Part shown: piece by piece, positions 34,912 through 42,912 of the stretch
How positions within the stretch are numbered: the stretch's first letter is position 1
Layout of the letters: each line of letters starts with the position of its first letter
From: Sunxiuqinia indica
GTDB lineage: Bacteria; Bacteroidota; Bacteroidia; Bacteroidales; Prolixibacteraceae
DNA: 64,000 bases
Reading direction: 5' to 3'
Assembly (NCBI RefSeq): GCF_009847015.1
Contig: NZ_WVEM01000003.1
Location: forward strand, 186,001 to 250,000
Made by a program: the position numbers and the translations under genes
The notes under the pieces: model-generated
Databases searched by the model: none
What the model was told of the DNA's origin: nothing
Seen by the model: only the letters and a program-made list of their open reading frames with translations

Positions 34912-36804
34912 TTATTCTAAATAAGTGTATCCGTACAATCCTGAACGGTAGTTGGATAAGAATTCCTTGCCTTCGGCTGCTGAAATTTTTCCTGCTTTAA
35001 CCGAAGACGTTACCCAGGTTTCGACGGTACGAACCATTTTCTTCGGATTGTATTGTACGTAATCCAATACTTCTGCAACGGTTTCTCCGTCAATTATTTG
35101 GTCTATCGAGTAACCGTCTTTGTCAACGGAAACATGAACGGCATTCGTGTCGCCGAATAAATTGTGCAGGTCGCCCAAAATTTCCTGATAGGCACCTACT
35201 AAAAATACACCGATATAGTATGGTTCTTTTGCCTTTAGTTTATGCACAGGAAGATAATGTGAAAGGTTTCGTGTGGCAATGAAATTGTCGATTTTACCAT
35301 CCGAATCGCAGGTAATATCCTGCAAGGTCGCTGATTGGTCAGGTTTTTCATCCAGCCGATGTATTGGCATAATGGGGAATATCTGGTCGATAGCCCATGA
35401 GTCAGGTAAAGACTGAAACAATGAAAAGTTGCAGAAGTATTTGTCAGCCAGCAGTTTTTCTAACTGGTTTAATTCGTGAGGTACGTGCCTTATTTTTCCA
35501 ATCATCTCGTGAATTTCGCGTGCGATTGACCAAAACAGGCGTTCTACCTGGGCACGGGTTTTTAAGTCGAGCATTCCGAGGCTGAAACGGTCAAGCGCTT
35601 CTTCCCTAATTTGCTGGGCATCGTGCCAAATCTCCAGCATCCGAGGTTGATTAATCGCATCCCAGAGCGTGTAAAGCTCTTTGACCAACTCATGATCTTC
35701 CGGATGTAGTTCCTCTTCTTCATCCCATTCAGGAAGCGAGGCTGATTCCAACACCTCAAATATCAAAATAGAATGATGTGCTGTTAATGAACGGCCTGAT
35801 TCAGTGATGATGTTGGGGTGTGGAATATTATTTTTTTCGCTGACGTCGACCATGGTAGAGATCGCATCGTTAACGTACTCCTGGATGCTGTAGTTTACGC
35901 TGCTTTCGTTATTCGCTGATCGGGTTCCATCGTAATCTACACCAAGGCCACCACCGATATCTACAAATTCGATATTGAAACCACTCAGGCACATTTGAGC
36001 ATAAAACTGTGAAGCTTCGCGCAAGGCAATTTTTATACGACGTATTTTATTCACCTGACTACCAATATGAAAGTGAACCAGCTTGAGACAGTCGGTTAAT
36101 TTTTGCTTACTCAAATAGTCCATTGCTTCCAAAAGTTCGCTCGATGTTAATCCAAATTTACTAACATCGCCGCCTGAGTTTTCCCATTTCCCACTTCCAG
36201 AACTGGCCAGCTTTACCCGAATTCCGAGGTTGGGTTTCACTTTCAGTCGTTTCGCAATTTGGGCAATTAGTTTTAGCTCATTCAATTTTTCAACAACAAT
36301 GTAAATCCGTCGTCCCATTTTTTGGGCTAACAGAGCCAGTTCAATGTAATCTTCGTCTTTGTAACCATTGCAAATAATAAGCGAGTCATTGTTTGTATTG
36401 GTTGCAATTACAGCATGTAATTCTGGTTTTGAGCCAGCTTCGAGTCCAATGTTGAATTTTTTTCCGTGACTGACAATCTCTTCAACAACTGGTCGCATTT
36501 GATTGACCTTGATTGGGTAGATGATAAAGTTTTGCGCTTTATAGTTGTATTCTTCCGAAGCAATTTTAAAACAACTAGACATTTTTTCAATACGGCTATC
36601 AAGAATGTCGGGAAAACGAAGCAGCATTGGAGCAGCAACATCTCTTACTTGTAGTTCGTCAACTAATTCTTTGAGGTCAATTTCAACTCCATCTTTTTTA
36701 GGAGTAACAACCACATTCCCTTTATCGTTAATCGAAAAAAAATTGATTCCCCAACCATTAATATTATAAAGTTCTTCTGTGTCTTCAATGCGCCATTTTC
36801 TCAT
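34912..36804 (-). CDS. speA: Biosynthetic arginine decarboxylase
   Basis: Converts arginine to agmatine, the first step of polyamine synthesis by the agmatine route. It is a PLP enzyme of the alanine-racemase-like fold III family. The PLP lysine is K99 in IIYPIKVNQMR. Other signatures are GLEAGSKPEL, FVDIGGGLGVDYDGT and ESGRSLTAHHSILIFEV. The length of 630 residues is normal for SpeA. No signal peptide, so cytosolic. The N-terminal WRIEDTEELYNINGWG is typical and supports the start. It is transcribed alone from a candidate promoter at 36852-36884; the gene for agmatine processing is not in the window. Confidence 0.95.
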   Translation of the reverse strand: MRKWRIEDTEELYNINGWGINFFSINDKGNVVVTPKKDGVEIDLKELVDELQVRDVAAPMLLRFPDILDSRIEKMSSCFKIASEEYNYKAQNFIIYPIKVNQMRPVVEEIVSHGKKFNIGLEAGSKPELHAVIATNTNNDSLIICNGYKDEDYIELALLAQKMGRRIYIVVEKLNELKLIAQIAKRLKVKPNLGIRVKLASSGSGKWENSGGDVSKFGLTSSELLEAMDYLSKQKLTDCLKLVHFHIGSQVNKIRRIKIALREASQFYAQMCLSGFNIEFVDIGGGLGVDYDGTRSANNESSVNYSIQEYVNDAISTMVDVSEKNNIPHPNIITESGRSLTAHHSILIFEVLESASLPEWDEEEELHPEDHELVKELYTLWDAINQPRMLEIWHDAQQIREEALDRFSLGMLDLKTRAQVERLFWSIAREIHEMIGKIRHVPHELNQLEKLLADKYFCNFSLFQSLPDSWAIDQIFPIMPIHRLDEKPDQSATLQDITCDSDGKIDNFIATRNLSHYLPVHKLKAKEPYYIGVFLVGAYQEILGDLHNLFGDTNAVHVSVDKDGYSIDQIIDGETVAEVLDYVQYNPKKMVRTVETWVTSSVKAGKISAAEGKEFLSNYRSGLYGYTYLE

Positions 36805-36851
36805 GCTAAACTGTCGTATTTTATGTTTTTCGTTAGTCTTTTTTTTCGTTC

Positions 36852-36884
36852 CAAATATAGTTTTTCAAACAATACAATAAGCAA
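36852..36884 (-). promoter_or_regulatory. Candidate speA promoter
   Basis: On the minus strand a TATATTTG box (36859-36852) fits the -7 consensus; TTG at 36884-36882 lies 22 bases upstream, slightly wide for a -33 element. The transcript would have a leader of about 40 bases. Confidence 0.4.
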
Positions 36885-36921
36885 TATTAAAACACAAATA
36901 AGAAGGCAGCAATTTTTTCCT

Positions 36922-36954
36922 AAAAAAAAACTGTTGGTCGAGCCATACCAACAG
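36922..36954 (-). terminator. Terminator of the arsenic operon
   Basis: Read on the minus strand, CTGTTGGT pairs with ACCAACAG (36954-36947 and 36938-36931) around an 8-base loop, followed by nine T residues (the A run at 36922-36930). It lies 29 bases past the stop of the arsenite transporter gene. Confidence 0.85.
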
Positions 36955-36982
36955 CTTTTTATTTTCATTTTTGGTGCAAGTA

Positions 36983-38041
36983 TTATCCGTTTTGAATGGA
37001 AAGATTTGCAAAGTATTTTCGCTTGAACCACAGTGCAACACTCACCAGTGCAATTAATACGGGAACTTCTACTAATGGACCAATCACGGCAGCAAAAGCT
37101 TCACCGGAGTTAATGCCAAATACGGCAACGGCAACGGCAATGGCCAGTTCGAAATTATTCGATGCTGCTGTAAACGAGATGGATGTTGTTTTAGAATAGT
37201 CAGCGCCCGAACGTTTACCCATCAGAAAGGAAACTAAGAACATGATAACGAAATAGATTACCAGCGGTATGGCAATGCGAACCACGTCGAGTGGAATTTT
37301 TACGATGTATTCGCCTTTTAACGAAAACATGACGAAAATGGTAAAAAGCAATGCAACTAAGGTGATTGGACTGATTTTAGGTAAAAACTTTGTTTTGTAC
37401 CATTCTTCGCTTTTTATTCGAATTAAGCTGAAGCGGGTTAAAAAGCCCGCAGCAAAAGGAATTCCAAGGTAAATTAAAACGGACTCGGCGATTTGTCCGA
37501 TGGTAATAGTGACTTCGAGATTTTGTAAACCCAACCAACCGGGCAAAATACCAAGAAATACCCAGGCGTAAACTGAAAAGAACAAAATCTGAAAGATGGA
37601 GTTGAATGCGACCAGACCAGCGGCGTATTCGCGATTTCCTTCCGCCAAATCGTTCCAAACAATTACCATGGCAATACATCGTGCCAGCCCAATTAGAATG
37701 ACTCCCGCCATGTAGTGCGGGTAATCATGCAGAAACAGAATGGCCAAAGCAAACATCAGGAAAGGGCCGATCAGCCAGTTTTGGATCAGTGAAATCCCCA
37801 ACAGTTTGACATCTTTGAAAACCAATCCCAGCTCTTCGTAGCGAACTTTTGCCAGTGGGGGATACATCATTAAAATTAACCCAATAGCAAGTGGAATATT
37901 TGTTGTTCCTGCCTGAAAACCGTTCCAGAAGTTACCGACTTCTGGTTTCAGGTACCCAATAAAAACACCGGTAGCCATTGCCAGTAGAATCCAAATTGTC
38001 AGGTAGCGGTCTAAAAATGACAAGCGCTTCTTCTTCGCCAT
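36983..38041 (-). CDS. acr3: Arsenite efflux transporter, ACR3 family
   Basis: Inner-membrane secondary transporter that expels As(III) using the proton motive force. Ten hydrophobic segments lie in 352 residues, and the motif [16 protein letters not shown] contains the conserved cysteine needed for arsenite transport in this family. [18 protein letters not shown] is also typical. It is the last gene of the arsR-arsC-acr3 operon, 2 bases after arsC, and a terminator follows. The alternative family name ArsB is used for an unrelated transporter type; this is the ACR3 (BASS-fold) type. Confidence 0.95.
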   Translation of the reverse strand: MAKKKRLSFLDRYLTIWILLAMATGVFIGYLKPEVGNFWNGFQAGTTNIPLAIGLILMMYPPLAKVRYEELGLVFKDVKLLGISLIQNWLIGPFLMFALAILFLHDYPHYMAGVILIGLARCIAMVIVWNDLAEGNREYAAGLVAFNSIFQILFFSVYAWVFLGILPGWLGLQNLEVTITIGQIAESVLIYLGIPFAAGFLTRFSLIRIKSEEWYKTKFLPKISPITLVALLFTIFVMFSLKGEYIVKIPLDVVRIAIPLVIYFVIMFLVSFLMGKRSGADYSKTTSISFTAASNNFELAIAVAVAVFGINSGEAFAAVIGPLVEVPVLIALVSVALWFKRKYFANLSIQNG

Positions 38042-38043
38042 GG

Positions 38044-38469
38044 TTATTTTATATTTTGCAGGTAGAATTCATGAAAACGGGCTTTAATTTCGTCGCGAAC
38101 CCGGTAAAACTCACTCATAATAAATTCGTCGGTTCCCACGGCATGCGACGGGTCGTCGAACCCAATGTGCAAGCGTTTTTTTACTTTACCGATAAAAGCC
38201 GGACAACTTTCGTTAGCTCCTCCGCAAACTGTTATTACGTAGTCCCATTCATCATTCAGGTACTTACCAACCGGATCAGAAGTGTGTTGGCTGATGTCGA
38301 TGCCAATTTCCGACATGACCTGAACCGCTTTTTTATTCAACTTGCCGGATGCCTCGGTGCCTGCGGAACATACTGTTATTGACGGATCGAAGGATTGCAA
38401 GAATCCATGAGCCATTTGGCTGCGGCAACTATTGCCGGTGCAGAGTATTAATACTTTCATATTTGTCAA
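38044..38469 (-). CDS. arsC: Arsenate reductase, thioredoxin-coupled type
   Basis: Reduces As(V) to As(III), which the neighbouring ACR3 protein exports. The fold is that of low-molecular-weight protein tyrosine phosphatases: the P loop is CTGNSCRS with nucleophile C10, and a second cysteine pair is in the [15 protein letters not shown] segment, as in the thioredoxin-dependent enzymes of the S. aureus type. At 141 residues the length is normal. A start at M4 instead of M1 is possible (MTNMKVLIL). It lies 25 bases after arsR and 2 before acr3. Confidence 0.95.
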   Translation of the reverse strand: MTNMKVLILCTGNSCRSQMAHGFLQSFDPSITVCSAGTEASGKLNKKAVQVMSEIGIDISQHTSDPVGKYLNDEWDYVITVCGGANESCPAFIGKVKKRLHIGFDDPSHAVGTDEFIMSEFYRVRDEIKARFHEFYLQNIK

Positions 38470-38494
38470 AATTTGATTTTGTATCTATTTAAAA

Positions 38495-38833
38495 TTAACT
38501 TTTACAGGAGAAATCTTCGGGTAATTGCACGCTATCTGTAAATCTGTTCAACACTTGTTTCATCTCTTCAATTTTAGCTTTATTCAAGCAGTAATTAGTT
38601 TTCGATCCGTTTATTGTTCCCTGGATTAAACCAATTTCTTTCAACTCTTTTAAGTGTTGATTTACCGTTGTTCTGCTTAAAGGCAGCTCGTTTGAAATAT
38701 CGCCTGAAATGCAGACTCTTGATTCAGTGAGGTATTTCAGGATTGCTAAACGGGCGGGGTGCGAAAGGGCTTTGAAATAGCCTGCCGCTACCTGCAAGTC
38801 TTGGTCAAAAAGTTCTACCTTGGCGTACGTCAT
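38495..38833 (-). CDS. arsR: ArsR family transcriptional repressor
   Basis: A winged-helix repressor of about 112 residues that should release operator DNA on binding As(III). The core FKALSHPARLAILKYL and the recognition helix region LPLSRTTVNQHLKELKEIGLI are clear. The classical ELCVCDL metal site is not present; single cysteines occur in SRVCISGD and near the C-terminus (DFSCKS), so metal binding is somewhat unusual. The frame extends back to an ATG at 38866, but that start would lie upstream of a TATATTTG -7 box (38860-38853), which overlaps the operator repeat, so I prefer the second ATG at 38833 (MTYAKVELFDQ). First gene of the arsenic operon. Confidence 0.92.
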   Translation of the reverse strand: MTYAKVELFDQDLQVAAGYFKALSHPARLAILKYLTESRVCISGDISNELPLSRTTVNQHLKELKEIGLIQGTINGSKTNYCLNKAKIEEMKQVLNRFTDSVQLPEDFSCKS

Positions 38834-38850
38834 TATTTTCAATTTATTGA

Positions 38851-38896
38851 CGCAAATATACGTCATAAATTAAAATTGTGGCGTATGTATACGTTA
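38851..38896 (-). promoter_or_regulatory. Arsenic operon promoter and candidate ArsR operator pair
   Basis: Two 15-base direct repeats, CGCAAATATACGTCA (38851-38865) and CGTATGTATACGTTA (38882-38896), match in 11 of 15 positions and are 31 bases apart, about three helical turns, so bound dimers would face the same side. Both contain TATACGT. The first overlaps a minus-strand TATATTTG box (38860-38853) and forms a TGACG/CGTCA dyad with adjacent bases. No consensus -33 box is visible. Confidence 0.6.
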
Positions 38897-38936
38897 AGTA
38901 AATGTAAATATTTCACGATGTTAAAAAATAGGTTTA

Positions 38937-38973
38937 AAGAGTAAAAAATACTCTTATTGATTTGCTACTTTTG
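38937..38973 (+). promoter_or_regulatory. Candidate promoter and dyad upstream of the GH51 gene
   Basis: TACTTTTG (38966-38973) fits the -7 consensus. Just upstream lies a perfect 7-bp inverted repeat AAGAGTA/TACTCTT (38937-38943, 38949-38955), where a -33 element would be expected, so an activator or repressor site is possible. No TTG -33 box is present at the normal distance. Confidence 0.45.
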
Positions 38974-39020
38974 TAATCGGTGTCAAAAGTTAAAAAAACA
39001 CAACTACTAAAAGATTAATC

Positions 39021-40958
39021 ATGACAACAAAGAATCTATTCATTCTGATGTTTTTAGTTGCTTTTTCTATTCAATTAAAAGCGCAAGACAAGGTGTATGA
39101 AATTGAAATTACGAAACCTAAAAAGGAAATTCCCATTCAACCCAATATGTATGGTGTTTTCTTCGAGGATATTAATTTTGCAGCCGATGGTGGATTGTAT
39201 GCGGAGTTGATTAAAAACCGCTCGTTTGAATTTTTGAACTCGCCGACAATGGGCTGGCTAACTTATGGGAAAGTGGATGTGCGGACGGAGGATGCTCCCT
39301 TTGAGCGTAACCCACATTATTTGAGGTTGAATAATACGGGCTTGTTAACCGGAACCGGAATTATTAACGAAGGGTTTCGTGGAATTGGGCTCAAGAAGGA
39401 TGAAAGTTACAATCTCAGCTTCTATGCCAGAAATATTGATTTAAAAGAAGGAAAGCTCAGAGTTGAACTGATTTCATCAGGGATGGACATTTTAGCGAAA
39501 GACGACATTGCGGTTGACTCGGATGAATGGCAAAAATATACATTGACATTAACACCTTCGCAAACCGATACTCACTCAAAGCTGCGTATTGATTTGCGAT
39601 CGTTTGGAGCGGTCGATATTGAACATGTCTCGTTGTTTCCTGAAAAAACATTTAAAGGTCGCGAAAATGGCATGCGTCAGGATTTAGCTCAGGCTTTGGC
39701 TGATCTGGAACCAGGTATTTTTCGCTTTCCCGGAGGATGTATTATTGAAGGAAATTCACTGGCTACTCGTTACCAGTGGAAAAATTCAGTTGGTGCTGTT
39801 GAAAATCGCCCGATAAACGAGAACCGTTGGAATTATGAATTCCAACATCGGTTTACTCCCGATTATTTTCAATCGTACGGATTGGGTTTCTTTGAGTATT
39901 TTCAGTTGTGTGAAGATTTAGGAGCTGACGCTTTGCCCGTTGTAAACTGCGGAATTGCGTGCCAATATGCTACTGAAGAGGTAGCCGAAGATCTGACTCC
40001 GTATATTCAGGATGCCTTGGATTTAATTGAATTTGCCAATGGCCCGGTCGATTCGAAATGGGGAAAAGTTCGTGCTGAAATGGGGCACCCGGAATCCTTT
40101 AATCTGAAAATGATTGGAATTGGAAACGAGCAATGGGGCGAAGATTTTCCGGAGCATTTAAAGCAGTTTATTGATGCCATAAATGCCAGATATCCTGACA
40201 TGCTTGTTATCGGTTCTTCTGGTCCGAGTGCCGATGGAGAACGGTTTGACTACCTCTGGAGTAAGATGAAGGAGCTGGATGCTGACTTGGTCGATGAACA
40301 CTATTATAAAGATCCGGATTGGTTTTTAAGTAATGCCGGGCGCTATGATAATTATAGCCGGAAAGGCCCCAAAGTGTTCGCCGGAGAATATGCTTGCCAC
40401 GATTATCCGGAGAAGAAAAACTCCTTTTACTCGGCGCTTTGTGAGGCTGCTTTTATGACAGGCCTGGAACGCAATGCTGATGTTGTTCATCTGGCGACTT
40501 ATGCGCCTTTGTTTGCTCACGTTGATGCCTGGCAATGGAAGCCTGATATGATTTGGTTTGACAATTTACGGTCGGTAAAATCAGCCAATTACTATGTGCA
40601 ACAATTGTACAGCTTAAACAAAGGAACCGAAGCGTTACAAGTAAAACTGAATAAGAAAAACGTGATCGGCCAAAACGGATTGTATGCAAGTGCCGTAATT
40701 GATGAAAATAAAAATCAGCTGATAATTAAAGTTGCAAATACTTCGAAAGAGCCCAGAACTGTTGACTTTGATTTTAGTAAGTTGAAACAGGAAGTTAAAA
40801 GTGGAGAGCAAGTTATTTTGAAGGCTGACTTAGAGGTTGAAAACACGTTGGAGAACCCGAATTTAATTGTGCCTAAAAAACAATCGATTGAAAGTTCACA
40901 GAATAAATTAAACGTAGTATTGAAACCAGAATCTTTTTCTGTGTTCATTTTAAACTAG
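39021..40958 (+). CDS. Alpha-L-arabinofuranosidase, GH51
   Basis: Releases terminal arabinofuranosyl residues from arabinan or arabinoxylan side chains. A signal peptide (residues 1-21, cleavage after LKA) sends it to the periplasm or beyond. The catalytic (beta/alpha)8 barrel starts with PNMYGVFFEDINFAADGGLYAE and is interrupted at about 80-210 by a carbohydrate-binding beta domain of the CBM4/9 type. Acid/base E370 lies in GIGNEQWG and nucleophile E456 in FAGEYA. The C-terminal beta-sandwich ends the 645-residue chain, a normal length. In the setting of the rhamnogalacturonan locus it probably trims arabinan side chains of pectin. It is the first gene of the locus, convergent with the sigma factor gene. 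Confidence 0.93.
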   Translation: MTTKNLFILMFLVAFSIQLKAQDKVYEIEITKPKKEIPIQPNMYGVFFEDINFAADGGLYAELIKNRSFEFLNSPTMGWLTYGKVDVRTEDAPFERNPHYLRLNNTGLLTGTGIINEGFRGIGLKKDESYNLSFYARNIDLKEGKLRVELISSGMDILAKDDIAVDSDEWQKYTLTLTPSQTDTHSKLRIDLRSFGAVDIEHVSLFPEKTFKGRENGMRQDLAQALADLEPGIFRFPGGCIIEGNSLATRYQWKNSVGAVENRPINENRWNYEFQHRFTPDYFQSYGLGFFEYFQLCEDLGADALPVVNCGIACQYATEEVAEDLTPYIQDALDLIEFANGPVDSKWGKVRAEMGHPESFNLKMIGIGNEQWGEDFPEHLKQFIDAINARYPDMLVIGSSGPSADGERFDYLWSKMKELDADLVDEHYYKDPDWFLSNAGRYDNYSRKGPKVFAGEYACHDYPEKKNSFYSALCEAAFMTGLERNADVVHLATYAPLFAHVDAWQWKPDMIWFDNLRSVKSANYYVQQLYSLNKGTEALQVKLNKKNVIGQNGLYASAVIDENKNQLIIKVANTSKEPRTVDFDFSKLKQEVKSGEQVILKADLEVENTLENPNLIVPKKQSIESSQNKLNVVLKPESFSVFILN

Positions 40959-41073
40959 TGAATGTTGCGAGAGCTTTTTAGATTTCAATTTTATCGGAAA
41001 TCATCCTGTTACGTGAAAAATTGATTTTTCTTCTATTTGAATCGTTTTACCCAGCGGGTTCAAAATTAGTTCC

Positions 41074-41646
41074 TTACCAGATATATATATTAAGAAAGAG
41101 TATGGCCACAAAGCCGTACTCTTTTAAATTGTCCTGTAAATATCGGCGGGCTTTAGTGATGTGATCTTCAACGGTTTTGATAGATATGTTTAATTCGTTG
41201 GCTATGGCTTTGTTGGTGTATCCTTTTTCTGCACTCAATGTGTAAATGCGCTTTCGTTGCTCGGGTAGTTTGTCTACATAAAACTGTACTTTTTCTGACA
41301 ATAAGTTGTAATCTACCTGTTTCTCAGTTTCGCTCGAATTCTTAACAGCCTTTTGTTTTACGTACTCGAAATATTCTTTTTCAGAAAGCTTTTTTCTGAA
41401 GGTTGAAATAATGGTGTTTTTTGCAATCGTAAAAAGATAAGACTCGAAGCTGGTGTCTTCTCTTAAGGAATTCCGATTATTCCAGATTTTAATGAATATT
41501 TCCTGAATCAAATCAAGGGTATCTTCTTCAGTTTTCAAATAACCAAAAATAAATCGGTATAGCCGATCACTATATTTGCTATAGAGTTGATTGACCGAGT
41601 TCTTGTTATTACTTTTCAGTTCCTTAATTAGATCTGCATCTTTCAT
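41074..41646 (-). CDS. ECF RNA polymerase sigma factor
   Basis: Sigma-70 family factor of the extracytoplasmic type found next to Bacteroidetes nutrient-uptake loci. Region 2 is FGYLKTEEDTLDLIQEIFIKIW and the following FESYLFTIAKN; region 4 is LPEQRKRIYTLSAEKGYTNKAIANELNISIKTVEDHITKA. The 190-residue chain ends in a hydrophobic tail (FVAILFLNIYIW) that is often seen in this subgroup. It is divergent from its FecR anti-sigma gene, and would activate the adjacent susCD genes when the substrate is sensed (known principle for such pairs, inferred here). A 12-bp hairpin overlaps the last codons. Confidence 0.93.
   Translation of the reverse strand: MKDADLIKELKSNNKNSVNQLYSKYSDRLYRFIFGYLKTEEDTLDLIQEIFIKIWNNRNSLREDTSFESYLFTIAKNTIISTFRKKLSEKEYFEYVKQKAVKNSSETEKQVDYNLLSEKVQFYVDKLPEQRKRIYTLSAEKGYTNKAIANELNISIKTVEDHITKARRYLQDNLKEYGFVAILFLNIYIW
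41095..41124 (-). terminator. Hairpin inside the 3' end of the sigma factor gene
   Basis: Arms AAAGAGTATGGC (41095-41106) and GCCGTACTCTTT (41113-41124) pair over 12 bp with one G-T pair around a 6-base loop. On the minus strand it is followed by a short T-rich stretch and lies within the last 17 codons. It may act as an intragenic terminator or protect the 3' end. Confidence 0.4.
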
Positions 41647-41670
41647 AGAGCACGTCTCGTTTTTGAAAAT

Positions 41671-41680
41671 GTAAATTTAC
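41671..41680. promoter_or_regulatory. Short palindrome between the sigma and anti-sigma genes
   Basis: GTAAATTTAC, flanked on both sides by GAAAAT sequences, lies 25 bases before the sigma factor start codon in the 168-base divergent region. A regulatory role is possible. No TAnnTTTG box was seen in this region. Confidence 0.25.
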
Positions 41681-41814
41681 GAAAATGTTCTTTTGAAAAT
41701 AATAATAGACACGCAACCTAATCTTTTTTCCATAGAAAGAAAAAAAAAGAAGAAGTTATAGCAGGGGTACTTCTACCTATAGACGTATACCATGTAAGAA
41801 AGCAAAAAAGAAGG

Positions 41815-42780
41815 ATGAAATCATATTTCAGGAAATATTTGAGCGATAGTTGTAGTACGGAGGATTTCGAGTCCTTTATTGAACTTGCGACCGACAAAAA
41901 AAATCAAAAAGTGTTCGAAGAGAATATGAGTGAAGATTGGAAAGACAATGATCGGACGATTGAAACTCCAGACTTATCTCCCACATTACATCGAATTCAT
42001 TACGAATTGAATAAAACAGAACTTGGAGATTCAAAGACCAGAAAATTATTGTTTTATGTGTCTCGAATTGCGGCTGTTTTATTTGTTCCGTTGTTGATCG
42101 CGTACTTTATTCAATGGCAGAGTCGATCTTCAGGTATTGAACAAACCATTGTGACACCGCTGGCATCACAAACCTCATTCGAGCTGTCTGATGGTACTTT
42201 AGTATGGTTAAATGCGGGTTCGTCAATTCGTTTTCCTAGTAAGTTTACACGTAATAAGAGAATCGTAAAACTTACAGGTGAAGCTTATTTTGATGTAAAA
42301 AAGGGAAGTAAACCATTTATAGTTGAAACTAAGCATGTCGATATCGAAGTGCTTGGAACTGCCTTCAATGTCTTGGCATATGATAATGAATTGCCAGCAA
42401 TCACATTGGAGCGAGGAAAAGTGTCCCTGAGGACTGAGTCAAATCAGAAGCGATTTCTTTTGCCCGGACATCAGGCGACTGTTGATACTTCGGAGTACAA
42501 CATTACGCTGAAAACAGTGGATACCCATTTGTACTCTGCATGGAAGGATCATCAGTTGATATTTAAAAATGATCCGTTAAGCACTGTAGCTGAGAAATTG
42601 GAACGATGGTATAATGTCGAGATTGAAATTGTTGATCCATCACTATTAAACAGTAAAGTAACTGCGAAAATTGAGTTTGAAGCATTTCGGGAAGTGTTGG
42701 ATTTAATGCAGCTTACAATGCCAGTCGACTATCAATACGATAAGGATCTTCGGAAACTTATTATTACAAGAAAATATTAA
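41815..42780 (+). CDS. FecR family anti-sigma factor
   Basis: A single-pass inner-membrane protein of 321 residues. The cytosolic N-terminal part (about 1-80) should hold the ECF sigma factor; a membrane segment follows at about 82-103 (LLFYVSRIAAVLFVPLLIAYF). The periplasmic part has the FecR domain (TSFELSDGTLVWLNAGSSI, RIVKLTGEAYFDVKKGSKPF, VEVLGTAFNVLAY) and a C-terminal DUF4974-type domain (FKNDPLSTVAEKLERWYNVEI). The latter is thought to contact the STN domain of the TonB-dependent SusC-like receptor, and the SusC protein encoded next does carry an STN domain, so the signalling chain is complete. Confidence 0.93.
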   Translation: MKSYFRKYLSDSCSTEDFESFIELATDKKNQKVFEENMSEDWKDNDRTIETPDLSPTLHRIHYELNKTELGDSKTRKLLFYVSRIAAVLFVPLLIAYFIQWQSRSSGIEQTIVTPLASQTSFELSDGTLVWLNAGSSIRFPSKFTRNKRIVKLTGEAYFDVKKGSKPFIVETKHVDIEVLGTAFNVLAYDNELPAITLERGKVSLRTESNQKRFLLPGHQATVDTSEYNITLKTVDTHLYSAWKDHQLIFKNDPLSTVAEKLERWYNVEIEIVDPSLLNSKVTAKIEFEAFREVLDLMQLTMPVDYQYDKDLRKLIITRKY

Positions 42781-42838
42781 TTATTTGGAATAAACAGCAT
42801 GCCTATGTAACACAAGTCTAACTAAACAAAAGCTAAAA

Positions 42839-42893
42839 AGGTGGGAAAGCCGCGAACTTCCCCACCTGTAGTGAATAATTTTTGCAAATTATT
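42839..42893 (+). promoter_or_regulatory. Two consecutive hairpins in the susC leader
   Basis: Hairpin 1: AGGTGGGAAAG (42839-42849) with CTTCCCCACCT (42857-42867), 10 of 11 pairs, loop of 7. Hairpin 2: AATAATTT (42874-42881) with AAATTATT (42886-42893), perfect 8 bp, loop TTGC. Both lie between the FecR stop and the ATG of the SusC gene at 42913. They may attenuate, stabilise or cap the susCD transcript. Confidence 0.55.
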
Positions 42894-42912
42894 AATCTTA
42901 CAATTCAAACTT

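Noticed and set aside
38834-38866. Longer arsR start at 38866
   Set aside because: It lies upstream of the candidate -7 box, and the operator repeat would be inside the coding region.
42841-42912. Upstream GTG start for the SusC-like gene
   Set aside because: It lies within a hairpin and would place 24 extra residues before a normal signal peptide; ATG 42913 gives the expected N-terminus.
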